Assembly: GCF_016056375.1 (NCBI RefSeq)
Contig: NZ_JAEDAE010000002.1
Location: 1 to 64,000, forward strand
Origin: Hymenobacter negativus
GTDB lineage: Bacteria > Bacteroidota > Bacteroidia > Cytophagales > Hymenobacteraceae
Length of the DNA stretch: 64,000 bases
Reading direction: 5' to 3'
Under the pieces are notes generated by a model. It searched no databases, was not told the DNA's origin, and saw nothing but the letters and a program-made list of their open reading frames with translations. Made by a program: the position numbers and the translations under genes. Below, one piece after another: positions 17,458 to 26,255 of the stretch (position 1 is the first letter of the stretch; every line of letters starts with the position of its first letter).

Positions 17458-18372
17458 ATGAACTGCGAAGAAACCAAAGGGCAGCTGGTCGACTACCTGA
17501 GCCGCCAGCTGTCGGCCCCCGAACACGAAGCCCTGGCCGCCCATCTGGCCGAATGCGCCGAGTGCCGCGACGAGCTGCAAGCCGTGGAGCGCGTGTGGCA
17601 CACGCTGGGCCGCGTGCCCGTGCCCCCACCCGGCCCCCAGGTGCGGCCCGAGTTCTACGCCATGCTGGCTTCCTTCAAAGAGGAGCTGGAAACCACGCCC
17701 GATTATTCGCCCCGGGGCCTGTGGGCGTGGCTGCGGGCCCTGCCCATTCCGCGCCCGGCGCTGCGGCTGGCCTACAGTCTGTGCCTGCTAGGCGTGGGCC
17801 TGCTGGGCGGCTACTGGCTGAATAATGGACCCAAACCCACTCCCGCCGCCGACCAGCAGCAGCTGGCCGTGCTGGCCGCCCAGGTAGGCGAAATGCGCCA
17901 GGTCATGCTGCTGTCACTCATCGATAACCCCTCGGCTACCGAGCGACTGCGGGCCGTGGGCTACACCAAGGAGCTGCCCGACCCCAACGCCAAGGTGGTG
18001 AATGCCCTGCTGGGTACTCTCAACCACGACGACAACGTGAACGTGCGGCTGGCCACGCTGGAAGCCCTCACGCCGCTGGCCCAGAACGATGCCACCGTGC
18101 GCCTGGGCCTAGTGCACGCCCTGGCCCAGCAGGAGTCGCCGCTGGTGCAGGCAGCCCTGGCCGATGCCATGGTGCAGCTGCAGGAGCGCCGCTCGGTGCA
18201 GCCGTTGCGCCGGCTGCTGAAACAGGCCAACCTGGACGACATGGTGAAAAGCAAAATCGAGCAAAGCATTCAAACCCTGAGCGACGGCCCGCCCGCCGCC
18301 CCCGCAACCCCCCAACGCCATGACCAGACCCAACTTTCTCCCCAGCCTGCCCGCGCTGCTCTTGCTGTGTAG
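17458..18372 (+). CDS. Membrane anti-sigma factor with HEAT-like repeats (cassette 1)
   Basis: 304 residues. The N-terminus is a zinc anti-sigma domain with Cys3 and HxxxCxxC (His29, Cys33, Cys36). A single transmembrane segment lies near residues 103-122 (LRLAYSLCLLGVGLLGGYW). The C-terminal half, on the far side of the membrane, contains two or three HEAT-like helical repeats (NVNVRLATLEALTPLAQ, SPLVQAALADAMVQLQ). HEAT-type repeats on a ZAS anti-sigma factor suggest sensing by protein contact. ATG at 17458 chosen over a TTG 7 codons earlier. The 3' end overlaps the next gene by 53 nt. Confidence 0.88.
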   Translation: MNCEETKGQLVDYLSRQLSAPEHEALAAHLAECAECRDELQAVERVWHTLGRVPVPPPGPQVRPEFYAMLASFKEELETTPDYSPRGLWAWLRALPIPRPALRLAYSLCLLGVGLLGGYWLNNGPKPTPAADQQQLAVLAAQVGEMRQVMLLSLIDNPSATERLRAVGYTKELPDPNAKVVNALLGTLNHDDNVNVRLATLEALTPLAQNDATVRLGLVHALAQQESPLVQAALADAMVQLQERRSVQPLRRLLKQANLDDMVKSKIEQSIQTLSDGPPAAPATPQRHDQTQLSPQPARAALAV

Positions 18373-19201
18373 CAGTTCTGCCTGCCAGGCCCAGACCAGC
18401 CCGCGCCCGCAGTTCAAAGAGCAAATCAGCAAAGAATTCACGCTCACGGCCGATGCCGGGCGCAGCACGCTGGCCCTGTACAACATCAGCGGCTCGGTGA
18501 CGGTGCAGGGCTACGCCGGCAATAAGGTGCTGGTAGAAGCCACCAAAACCATCACGGCCGATGACGCCAAAACGCTGGAAATTGGCAGGGCCGAGGCGCA
18601 ATTGGGCTTCACGCAGCGCGGCGACAGCGTGGTGGTGTTCCTGACCGGCCCCTACGACTCGCGGCCCCACAACAACGACCGCCGCAGCTGGAACCACAAG
18701 GACATCGACTACCGCTACGATTTCGATTTCGTGGTGAAAGTGCCTTACCAGCTCAACCTGCACGTTTCGACCATCAACCACGGCGATGTGAAGGTGCAGG
18801 ACGTGACCGGCCCGCTGCACGTTTTCAACGTGAATGGCCCCATCACCCTCACCAACGTGAAGGGCAGCACGGAGGCCCGCACCGTGAATGGCAACGTGGA
18901 CGCCAGCTACGCGGCCAATCCGCCCGGCGCGTCGTCGTACCACACCATCAATGGCCAGATTCGGGTGAAGTATCCGGCCAGTTTCGCGGCCGACATGCAC
19001 TTCAAAAGCATGCACGGCGAATTTTACACCGATTTTCCCAACGCGGAAATACTGCCGGTGCAAGTCACCAAAAACCGGGAAGGCCACGGCGGCGGCACCG
19101 TGTACAAGCTGACCAAGGACACGGCTGTGCGCATCGGCAAAGGCGGCCCCGACCTGCATTTTGAAACCCTCAACGGCGATGTGACCGTCACCAAACTCTA
19201 A
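18320..19201 (+). CDS. Exported DUF4097-type beta-repeat protein
   Basis: 293 residues. The signal peptide ends near residue 24 (SSACQAQ). The rest is a ladder of short beta strands with the recurring (N/S)GD and NG turns of the DUF4097 adhesin-like/auto-transporter-like fold: HGDVKVQDVTG, VNGPITLTNVKG, VNGNVDASY, LNGDVTVTKL at the end. It overlaps the anti-sigma gene and is followed 21 nt later by another DUF4097 gene, so it is clearly in the same operon. The family is common in Bacteroidota next to ECF/anti-sigma pairs; the molecular role is unknown. Confidence 0.85.
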   Translation: MTRPNFLPSLPALLLLCSSSACQAQTSPRPQFKEQISKEFTLTADAGRSTLALYNISGSVTVQGYAGNKVLVEATKTITADDAKTLEIGRAEAQLGFTQRGDSVVVFLTGPYDSRPHNNDRRSWNHKDIDYRYDFDFVVKVPYQLNLHVSTINHGDVKVQDVTGPLHVFNVNGPITLTNVKGSTEARTVNGNVDASYAANPPGASSYHTINGQIRVKYPASFAADMHFKSMHGEFYTDFPNAEILPVQVTKNREGHGGGTVYKLTKDTAVRIGKGGPDLHFETLNGDVTVTKL

Positions 19202-19222
19202 TTAGTCAATCAATACCTCCCG

Positions 19223-20089
19223 ATGAATACTTCATTCCAAGTATCCCCCCGACGCTTTTCACGCTTCCTTGCGCTGAGCCTGTTGCTGCTCGGCAGCGCC
19301 TTGCCCGGCCGCGCCCAGGATGCCGAAAAGGACACCAAAGAACAGCTCTCCGTGGCCCTGACCTCGCCGGGCAAGCCCGGCTCGCTGGAGCTGGGCCTCG
19401 TGAACGGCTTCATTCACGTAACCGGCTACGGCGGCAAGGATGTGGTGATAGATGCAGTGGCCCGTGCCCGGCAGGGCGACCGCCGCCCCACCAGCAAAGC
19501 CGAAACCAACGGCATGAAACGCCTCTCGTCCGCCAACAACCTCAACCTGACGGCTGAGGAAAAGAATAACCACGTCGAAATCACCACCGACTCCTACCAG
19601 CACCCCGTCGACCTCACCATCAAGGTGCCGCAGAACTTCTCGCTCAAGCTCAGCACCGTCAACAATGGCGACATTACCGTTGATAACGTGGCCGGCGAGC
19701 TGGAAATAACCAACGTGAACGGCGCGATTCAGCTCAGCCAGGTGGCCGGTTCGGCCGTGGCCAACACGGTGAATGGCAACCTGATTGTTACCTTCAAAAG
19801 CGTGACGGCGGGCGCGCCCATGGCCTTCTCTACGCTCAACGGTAAAGTTGATGTGACGTTTCCCGGCTCCATCAAGGCGGCGCTCAAGATGAAATCAGAG
19901 CGCGGCGACGTATACAGCGACTTCGACGTGGCCGTGGACAAAGGCACCGCCAAAGTGACCCGCACTAGCCAAAACGGCCTCTCCCGCCTCAGCACCGATG
20001 ATTGGACCTACGGCAAAGTGAACGGCGGCGGCCCCGAAGTGATGCTGAAAACCTTCAACGGCGATATTTTCCTGCGGAAAGCGAAGTAG
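19223..20089 (+). CDS. Exported DUF4097-type beta-repeat protein
   Basis: 288 residues. The signal peptide ends ALPGRAQ (about residue 31). A DUF4097 strand ladder follows: NNGDITVDNVAGELEITNVNG, NGKVDVTF, RGDVYSDFD, and terminal FNGDIFLRKAK. The terminal motif (GD-I/V-aromatic-x-RK-x-K) is shared with the proteins at 24664-25431 and 25557-26255, marking them as one paralogous set. Last gene of cassette 1; a strong terminator follows within 25 nt. Confidence 0.86.
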   Translation: MNTSFQVSPRRFSRFLALSLLLLGSALPGRAQDAEKDTKEQLSVALTSPGKPGSLELGLVNGFIHVTGYGGKDVVIDAVARARQGDRRPTSKAETNGMKRLSSANNLNLTAEEKNNHVEITTDSYQHPVDLTIKVPQNFSLKLSTVNNGDITVDNVAGELEITNVNGAIQLSQVAGSAVANTVNGNLIVTFKSVTAGAPMAFSTLNGKVDVTFPGSIKAALKMKSERGDVYSDFDVAVDKGTAKVTRTSQNGLSRLSTDDWTYGKVNGGGPEVMLKTFNGDIFLRKAK

Positions 20090-20113
20090 GGCAGGAAGAC
20101 GAGTTATTTAATA

Positions 20114-20157
20114 AAAGAAGGGTCCGGTTGAGCATGTGCTCCGCCGGACCCTTCTTT
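20114..20157. terminator. Bidirectional terminator
   Basis: Perfect 14-nt arms (20114-20127 and 20144-20157) flanked by A and T runs, ending cassette 1 and the convergent choice-of-anchor I gene. Confidence 0.92.
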
Positions 20158-20167
20158 TTATTTATGC

Positions 20168-22930
20168 CTAGCGCACCACCAGGCGGCTGGTGGCGCCATC
20201 AGTAGCGCGGAGCAGGTACAAGCCGGTGGGCAGGCCGCGCACATCGAGTTGGTCGGTGGCGGTGGGCAGCTGGCGCACGGCACGGCCCAGGCCATCGAGC
20301 AGGGTGCCGGCCACGGGGCGGCTGAGGCGCACGGCTGCTTCGGGCGTGGCGGGGTTGGGGTAGCAGTAAAGCGCCGCAGGGGCAATGAGACCGTTTTTGG
20401 CGGCTGTCACCACGCCGCGCAGGCCGATTTGGTACACGGCCACAGTGCTGCTCACTTCATTGGCCAGCAGCAGGAGCGGAGCGCCGGTGGGGCTGTTGGC
20501 GGCCGATACGAACACGAGGCCTTCGGGGCCCTGGTCGCCGGTGCCGGTGGTCAGGCTGCGGTTGTTGATGTACTGCACCAGGCGCGGGTTGGCCGGGTCG
20601 TTCACGTTCAGAATCAGCACACCGCCCTGACGCTCCAGGCTCACGAAGGCGTAAACGGTATCGCGAATCATGCCGATGGTGGTGCCTTCGGGCTCGGGGC
20701 CTTTGTCGTCGGAACGGTTTTTCCGGACGGGGTTGCCGGTGGTGTTGCTGGCGTTGAAGATGCTGCCAAACGTGGCGTCGGTGCTAGTGAGGCGTTCGAG
20801 CAGGTCGCCGCTGTCGTGCACCAGCGCGCCGGTGCCGGCATTGAGAATGCTGAACGAGCGGCCACCGTAGGCATAAATCTGGTCGAAATCGCCGTCGCCG
20901 TCCGTGTCGCCCAGCTTATTGGTCACGTTGAGGCGGCCCAGGGCGCTGGCATTTTTGAGCATGGCGGCCTGCGGGAAAGCCGTGGGGTCGAGCACGTAAG
21001 CGGCATCGCCCAGGCGGTTTACCTCGCTCATGCCGGTGTATTCGCGGGCGTCGCCCTCGTTGGCCGTGATGAGGTAGCGTCCGCCACCCAGCGCGGCCGG
21101 CAACTCAAATGCCGCGATGGCATCGGGCTGGCGCATGCCGCGCACCGGCCAGTTGGCCAGCAGCACATCGGCGGCCTGGTCGGAGGCATCGAAACTGAAG
21201 CCGGGCTGGCTATGGTCCTGGTAACCGATGGGCCGCAACGCCGTGAATTGCAGCGTGGTGAGGTCCAGCGTGGCCATGGCGTTGTTTTCCTGCAAGCCAA
21301 TGTAGGCCGTGCGCGAATCGGCCGAAACGGCTACGTACTCGGGCTCCAAATCCTGGGCCACGCTGCTGGGCGCGCCCGCCGGCCCGCCATAGATGCGGAT
21401 GCCCGCCGTGCGCAGCGCGGCGGCTGCGCTGTTGTAGGCGCTGAAATCTAAGGTGGTAACACGGGCCTGCGTCACGGCCGTGATGCCGCCGGTCATATCC
21501 ACCACCGACACCGAGCCGAGTGGGTCCGTGGTGTAGGCCTGGTTGGGCTCGCCTTCGTTGGCGGTGAGGAGCTTCAGGCCGTCGGGCGAGAAGGTTATCA
21601 TATCGGGCATCGCGCCTACCGTCACCTGCTTCAGGAAAGTCCCGTTCTGGTCGAAAAACACAATGCTACCGTCGAGCTGTGGGTTGGCATTCTCCACGGC
21701 GCAGGCCACCAGCCCGTTGCGCACCGCCACCGAGTTGATACCGCCATACGGGGCCATGCTGACGGACGCCACGGCCGTGAGCGCACCGGGCGTGCTGAAA
21801 TTCAGAATATCGAGCTTGCCACCCACCGAATTGGCCACGTACAGGCGCTGGGTGGTGGGGTCATGCGCGATGATTTCGGCCGAATTGGTGCCGCTGGCGC
21901 CGTTTTGGTAGCTGCCCAGCAAGTTCAGGCGCAGGTTGCCGGTGCGGGCCGGGGCCTGCGTGTCATTATCCTTGATGAACACCAGAAACTCGGTAGCCCC
22001 CGCCATGAGCGTGGCGTTGGTGGGGTTCTGGAGGCGCACGGTGAAGTATTCGGCCGCTTCGGCCGTGGCATCGTCAGTGATGGGCAGCGTGAGCGTGGCC
22101 GTGGCGCTACCCGGCGCGAAGGTGATGGTTTGGGTGCTAGCGAAGGTGAAATCCGTACCCGCGGTGGCCGTGCCCAGCGGGGCCACAATGGCCTGCACCG
22201 TGCTGGCCGTGGCATTGGCGTTGCGAATACTGAGCGGCAGCGTCACAGTGCCGGCGCTTTCGCTTACGATGATGGGTGTAGCACTGCCCGTGAAGCCCAA
22301 ATCCGGCACCACTGCGGCGGCCGTACGGCCCAGGCTGATTTCATCGAAGGCCACCCAGTCGTCGTTGCCGTTCTGGCGCACGGCCAGGCGCAGGCGGGCG
22401 TGGGTGCTGCCGGCCGGCACGGGCACCGTGACGGTGGTCCAGGCCAGGGTGTTTTTGTTGAGCTGCGTGTAGGTGCGCGGCACGGGCCAGGTGCTGCCGT
22501 TGTCGAACTGCACCACGTAGGCCAGCGAATCGGGCGTATCGAAGCCTGTGCTGTTGTATTTGAAGGTGACCGTATTGGCGGCCGTGGCACCGGTCTGGAT
22601 GGCGACGGGCGCAAAATCCAGGTAATGCCAGATGCTTAGGTTGCTGGTGAGGGGGCCTTCCAGGTCGCGCCCGCCCCAAAGGTTGGCCCCGGCCGAGGGC
22701 GCGGTGGCCGTGACGCCCGTGCCGGCCGTACCGATTGTGGTGAGCACGGCCCACTGGTCGGTGGCGGCGAGGTCGTTGTAGGTAGCGGGCGTGGGCGTGT
22801 AGCTCCAGGTATCGGCGGTGCTGCCCTCAAAACTTTGCGCTACGGTCTGGGCCTGCGCGGCGCTGGCAGCCGTGCCTAAGGCCATTGTCAGGGCGGCGGA
22901 TAAACGGAGAAAGTACGTTTTCAGGGGCAT
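20168..22930 (-). CDS. T9SS-secreted choice-of-anchor I family protein with Calx-beta domain
   Basis: 920 residues. The signal peptide is about residues 1-29 (ALTMALGTAASAAQAQ). Residues 30-205 form a jelly-roll-like domain (SFEGSTADTWSY start, WVAFDEISLGR end). A Calx-beta domain follows at about 210-310 (VSESAGTVTLPLSI, DDATAEAAEYFTVRL). The large propeller of the choice-of-anchor I family comes next (PDMITFSPDGLKLLTANEGEPN, LEPEYVAVSADSRTAYIGLQENNA, DDKGPEPEGTT). The last 75 residues are a type IX sorting domain (YCYPNPATPEAAVRLS through GLPTGLYLLR). Proteins of this type are secreted or surface-attached, and some are annotated as alkaline-phosphatase-like. ATG at 22928-22930 chosen because it starts the signal peptide. 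Confidence 0.9.
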   Translation of the reverse strand: MPLKTYFLRLSAALTMALGTAASAAQAQTVAQSFEGSTADTWSYTPTPATYNDLAATDQWAVLTTIGTAGTGVTATAPSAGANLWGGRDLEGPLTSNLSIWHYLDFAPVAIQTGATAANTVTFKYNSTGFDTPDSLAYVVQFDNGSTWPVPRTYTQLNKNTLAWTTVTVPVPAGSTHARLRLAVRQNGNDDWVAFDEISLGRTAAAVVPDLGFTGSATPIIVSESAGTVTLPLSIRNANATASTVQAIVAPLGTATAGTDFTFASTQTITFAPGSATATLTLPITDDATAEAAEYFTVRLQNPTNATLMAGATEFLVFIKDNDTQAPARTGNLRLNLLGSYQNGASGTNSAEIIAHDPTTQRLYVANSVGGKLDILNFSTPGALTAVASVSMAPYGGINSVAVRNGLVACAVENANPQLDGSIVFFDQNGTFLKQVTVGAMPDMITFSPDGLKLLTANEGEPNQAYTTDPLGSVSVVDMTGGITAVTQARVTTLDFSAYNSAAAALRTAGIRIYGGPAGAPSSVAQDLEPEYVAVSADSRTAYIGLQENNAMATLDLTTLQFTALRPIGYQDHSQPGFSFDASDQAADVLLANWPVRGMRQPDAIAAFELPAALGGGRYLITANEGDAREYTGMSEVNRLGDAAYVLDPTAFPQAAMLKNASALGRLNVTNKLGDTDGDGDFDQIYAYGGRSFSILNAGTGALVHDSGDLLERLTSTDATFGSIFNASNTTGNPVRKNRSDDKGPEPEGTTIGMIRDTVYAFVSLERQGGVLILNVNDPANPRLVQYINNRSLTTGTGDQGPEGLVFVSAANSPTGAPLLLLANEVSSTVAVYQIGLRGVVTAAKNGLIAPAALYCYPNPATPEAAVRLSRPVAGTLLDGLGRAVRQLPTATDQLDVRGLPTGLYLLRATDGATSRLVVR

Positions 22931-22957
22931 AAGGTGAAGGCTTGATGAATAAAAGCT

Positions 22958-22985
22958 CAAAACTATTCCCGCCTTATTACCCCAA
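22958..22985 (-). promoter_or_regulatory. Candidate Bacteroidota-type promoter
   Basis: On the minus strand a TAGTTTTG box (matches TAnnTTTG) at 22958-22965, with TTG 17 nt upstream at 22983-22985. It lies 28 nt before the choice-of-anchor I start codon. Confidence 0.6.
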
Positions 22986-23111
22986 CATTACAAGCCGGTT
23001 ACCGAATAGGGACGGCCTATTTTTGGGCTATCCGAAATTTTTTTCAGGCCCGCTGTAACGTCTGGGCCAAGTCCGGGTACTCCTTTCAACTCACCTCCAA
23101 AACCCCCACCC

Positions 23112-23666
23112 GTGACCCTCACGAGTACGAGCGACGAAGAACTGATGGCAGCCGTCCGGGCCGACGACCTGGACCAGCTTGTGCCGCTGTTTGAGCGCTA
23201 CCACGGCCCCTTATTTAATTACCTCACCCGCCTCACCAACGACCGCGAAACCAGCGAAGACCTAACCCAAACCGTGTTCGAGCGCATCCTCAAATACCGC
23301 GGCAGCTACCAGCCCACCCAGCCCTTCAAGGCCTGGGTGTACCAGATGGCCCGCAACGTGCACGCCGACTACTGGCAGCGCCAGCAAAAGCTGCGCGCCG
23401 CCGATGTGGACGTGGACGAGGTGGAGCGCACCGGCGGCCTGCGCGGCGCGGCCTTCTCCCAGATGCGCGTCAGCAACCACCACGACGACCTGCACGAAGC
23501 CCTCGACATGCTGCCCGTGCCGCAGCGCGAAATTCTGGTCCTGAACCGCTTTCAGGGGTTTGGCTACGAGGAAATCGGGAAGCTGCTGGGCTGCACCGCC
23601 GAAGCTGCCCGCGTGAAAGCGCACCGCGCCCTGCAAGCGCTGCGCAAAATCTATTTCGCCAATTAA
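23112..23666 (+). CDS. ECF-type RNA polymerase sigma factor (cassette 2)
   Basis: 184 residues, GTG start. Region 2: FERYHGPLFNYLTRL, SEDLTQTVFERILKYR, FKAWVYQMARNVHADYW. Region 4 HTH: LNRFQGFGYEEIGKLLGCTAEAARVKAHRAL. Clearly paralogous to the sigma at 16898-17440, including the (D)DLxQTVF and FERYH segments. A TGTAAC element sits 53 nt upstream, as in cassette 1. The anti-sigma gene starts 4 nt after the stop, implying translational coupling. Confidence 0.92.
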   Translation: MTLTSTSDEELMAAVRADDLDQLVPLFERYHGPLFNYLTRLTNDRETSEDLTQTVFERILKYRGSYQPTQPFKAWVYQMARNVHADYWQRQQKLRAADVDVDEVERTGGLRGAAFSQMRVSNHHDDLHEALDMLPVPQREILVLNRFQGFGYEEIGKLLGCTAEAARVKAHRALQALRKIYFAN

Positions 23667-23670
23667 GTCA

Positions 23671-24519
23671 ATGAAAACGCCCGAACTTTCTGCCTGCCAC
23701 GAACTGGAAGCCCTGCTGCCGGCCTACGTCGAGCGCAGCCTGCCGGCCGCCGAAGCCGAGCGCGTGGCCGCTCACCTGCCCGCCTGCCCCGCCTGCCAGT
23801 TGCAGGTAACTCAGCTCCGCGCCCTGTCTGATGACCTGGATGCGGCCCTGCCCGAAGTGCCCCGCACGGCCTTGCGCGCCAACTTTATGGCCATGCTGGA
23901 ACAGCAAAAGCAGCTGCTTAACTCTGAAACGACCGCCGCGCCAACGGTAGGCCAGCCCGAGGCCAAAGTGGTGTCGATGTGGCCCACGACGCTGGCCAAT
24001 AATTGGCTGCGCATTGCTGCCAGCATTGTGCTGATTGCCGCCGGCGTGTTCCTCGGCCGCAACCTGCACTGGGGCAACAATGCTAATACCGTGGCAACTA
24101 CTACCGAGAAAAACGCTCCCACCACCCTGGCCAACGCCCTGACCAACGACAACGGCCGCCCCGTGTCGGCCAGCGACCGGATTCAACTGGTGACCAACGC
24201 CACCAAAGCCGCCGCGGCTCCCGATGATGCTACGGTGCAGGTGCTGCTCAACACGCTCAACTTCGACCCCAACCCCAACGTGCGCCTGGCGGCCTGCGAA
24301 GCCCTCTACCGCCTCCGCGATGCCCCCGGCGTGCGCGAAGGCCTGGCCAACTCCCTGCCCATCCAAACCGACCCCAACGTGCAGATTGCGCTGATTGACA
24401 TGGTGGTATCGCTGCGGGTGCACCGGGCGGTGCCCCAGCTCCAGCGCCTCGCCAAAAAGGCCGATGCCCTGCCTGTGGTGCGGGAGCAGGCTGAGGCCGG
24501 CATCGGCAAACTGATTTAA
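23671..24519 (+). CDS. Membrane anti-sigma factor with HEAT-like repeats (cassette 2)
   Basis: 282 residues. Zinc anti-sigma domain with Cys9 and HxxxCxxC (His35, Cys39, Cys42). One transmembrane helix lies near residues 110-128 (WLRIAASIVLIAAGVFLG). The C-terminal part holds HEAT-like repeats (NPNVRLAACEALYRLRD, DPNVQIALIDMVVSLR). Domain order and spacing match the cassette 1 protein, so the two arose by duplication. It presumably binds and holds the sigma factor encoded just upstream until an envelope signal arrives. Confidence 0.9.
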   Translation: MKTPELSACHELEALLPAYVERSLPAAEAERVAAHLPACPACQLQVTQLRALSDDLDAALPEVPRTALRANFMAMLEQQKQLLNSETTAAPTVGQPEAKVVSMWPTTLANNWLRIAASIVLIAAGVFLGRNLHWGNNANTVATTTEKNAPTTLANALTNDNGRPVSASDRIQLVTNATKAAAAPDDATVQVLLNTLNFDPNPNVRLAACEALYRLRDAPGVREGLANSLPIQTDPNVQIALIDMVVSLRVHRAVPQLQRLAKKADALPVVREQAEAGIGKLI

Positions 24520-24534
24520 ATAACCCAGTTCGGT

Positions 24535-24623
24535 GTAGGGCGCGGGGCTTGTCCCCGCCCGTCACCAGAACCACTCAACCGCAATACGTGCCACGACGGG
24601 CGGGGACAAGCCCCGCGCCCTAC
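24535..24623. repeat. Long perfect inverted repeat
   Basis: 29-nt perfect arms (24535-24563 and 24595-24623) with a 31-nt spacer, rich in GGGGC/GCCCC. It lies inside cassette 2, between the anti-sigma gene and its DUF4097 gene, so it could form an mRNA hairpin that lowers or stabilises downstream expression. Confidence 0.9.
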
Positions 24624-24663
24624 GGCCAGATTGCTTTAACAATAGCTAACTCCCTCAAATACC

Positions 24664-25431
24664 ATGAATAAGCTCTTATTACTCGCCTTTTCGGGCCTGC
24701 TACTCACCCAAACCAGCCACGCCCAGGAATTCAAAACCAAGCTCAACGCCAAAGACCCCAAAGTCGTCATCGACATGCAGGGCAGCGAAGTGACGGTGGA
24801 AGGCATCGACGGCAGCGAGCTGGTGATAAAAGGCGACGGCTTTGAAGAAGCCCCCGAGCGCGCCAAAGGCCTGCGTCCCATCTACAACTCGGCGGTGGAC
24901 AATACTAAAATCGGCCTTGCCGTGACGCAGGACGGCAATACGGTACGCATCACCCGGGCCTCGCGTAAGGAAGCCAGCTACGTTATCCGGGTGCCGCGCA
25001 ATGCCTCGGTGCAATACAAGCAGGCCGGCTGGAACGGCAGCGGCGACCTGGTGATGCGCGACCTGAACGGCGACATCGAAGTGAGCATGACCAGCGGCGA
25101 CATCAGCCTGAAAAATGTGGCCGGCCCCGTGGTGGCCAACGCCGTGAGCGGCGACATTCAAGTGCGTTTTGCGCCCATGCGCCAGGGCCCCAGCTCCATC
25201 TCCACCGTGAGCGGCGACGTGGACGTAAGCATGCCCACCAACACCAAAGCCACCCTGAAGCTGCGCTCCGTATCGGGCGAAATCTACACCGACTTCGACC
25301 TGAACCTGAAAAGCCAGGACAACCTAAACCACATTGGCGGGCAGGTGGTGGATGGCAACATCAACGGCGGCGGCAACACCGTGTCGTTCAAGACGGTGAG
25401 TGGTGATATCTACGTGCGGAAAGCGAAGTAA
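24664..25431 (+). CDS. Exported DUF4097-type beta-repeat protein
   Basis: 255 residues. The signal peptide ends at about residue 20 (LLTQTSHAQ). Typical DUF4097 ladder with turns every 15-20 residues: LNGDIEVSMTSGDISLKNVAG, VSGDIQVRF, VSGDVDVSM, VSGEIYTDFDL, terminal VSGDIYVRKAK. It belongs to cassette 2 but is split from the anti-sigma gene by a 144-nt spacer carrying a large hairpin. The shortest and most regular of the four DUF4097 proteins here. Confidence 0.87.
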   Translation: MNKLLLLAFSGLLLTQTSHAQEFKTKLNAKDPKVVIDMQGSEVTVEGIDGSELVIKGDGFEEAPERAKGLRPIYNSAVDNTKIGLAVTQDGNTVRITRASRKEASYVIRVPRNASVQYKQAGWNGSGDLVMRDLNGDIEVSMTSGDISLKNVAGPVVANAVSGDIQVRFAPMRQGPSSISTVSGDVDVSMPTNTKATLKLRSVSGEIYTDFDLNLKSQDNLNHIGGQVVDGNINGGGNTVSFKTVSGDIYVRKAK

Positions 25432-25450
25432 CGATACCTCGCGCGAGGAA

Positions 25451-25497
25451 CCTCACCCCCGGCCCCCTCTCCTTGGGGAGAGGGGCCGGGGGTGAGG
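25451..25497. repeat. GC-rich inverted repeat of CCTCACCCCC type
   Basis: Arms 25451-25472 and 25477-25497 differ by one base in a G-run, with a 4-nt loop. The same kind of sequence (CCTCACCCCCTAGCCCCCTCTCC) recurs at 63201-63363, so this is a dispersed repeat family. Confidence 0.88.
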
Positions 25498-25556
25498 TGA
25501 CACGCGCATGAACAGATTCCCTGAATACCAACCCCAACCTCTATTCTTCTAACGCC

Positions 25557-26255
25557 ATGCGCCAGTTCCTATTCCTCCTTTTGCTGGTGTGCGCCACGGC
25601 CGCCCGCCAGTCGGTTTCGGCCCAGAAAATCATCGAGAAATCCGCTAATCTGACTGCCGGGCAGCGCGTGTTTCTGAATTTGAAGCAGGCCAGCAATATC
25701 CGCATCCGGCCCGGGGCGGCGGGCAAAATGACCATGAAGGCCACCGTCAGCATCAACTCGAACCGGCTGAACGATGCTCTGCAAATCGACCTGAACCAGA
25801 CCGGCGACGAGGTGAAATTAACCGCTGACTTTGACAAGGAAATGCTGCGGAAGGCCCAGCCCGGCGACTGCCCCGGCACCAATGGCGACCGCAACATGTG
25901 GTACGGCCAGCAGGTGTGCGACGACATCGCCTACGAAATCACGCTGCCCGCCGACGTGGTCCTGCGCGTGTACACCTACAGCGGCAACGTAGACATTGTG
26001 GGCCTCAATAACGCCATCGAAGCCAAGTCGCTGAGCGGTTTCGTGGACGTGGCCTGGCCCGCGTCGAAGGGCGCGGAGTTGGCGCTCAAAACCGTTACGG
26101 GTGAGGTGTACACCGACCAGGATATTGCCTTCAATAACGAGATGCGCAAAAATCCCATCGTGGGCTACCAGCTCCACGGCACGCTCAGCGGCAGCGGCCC
26201 GCTCGTCAAGCTCGAATCCATCAGCAACGACGTTTATTTCCGCAAGCGGAAGTAA
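25557..26255 (+). CDS. Exported DUF4097-like protein (cassette 2, last gene)
   Basis: 232 residues. The signal peptide ends near residue 23 (ARQSVSAQ). The N-terminal half is less regular and has a Cys pair (GDCPGTNGDRNMWYGQQVCDD) that may form a disulfide. The C-terminal half has the beta ladder (YSGNVDIVGLNN, LSGFVDVAW, VTGEVYTDQD, terminal SNDVYFRKRK). The shared ending with its neighbours supports the assignment despite weaker repeats. Confidence 0.8.
   Translation: MRQFLFLLLLVCATAARQSVSAQKIIEKSANLTAGQRVFLNLKQASNIRIRPGAAGKMTMKATVSINSNRLNDALQIDLNQTGDEVKLTADFDKEMLRKAQPGDCPGTNGDRNMWYGQQVCDDIAYEITLPADVVLRVYTYSGNVDIVGLNNAIEAKSLSGFVDVAWPASKGAELALKTVTGEVYTDQDIAFNNEMRKNPIVGYQLHGTLSGSGPLVKLESISNDVYFRKRK

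Noticed and set aside
20249..21451. 400-codon frame opposite the choice-of-anchor I gene
   Set aside because: Antisense shadow in GC-rich DNA, His/Gly/Ala-rich.
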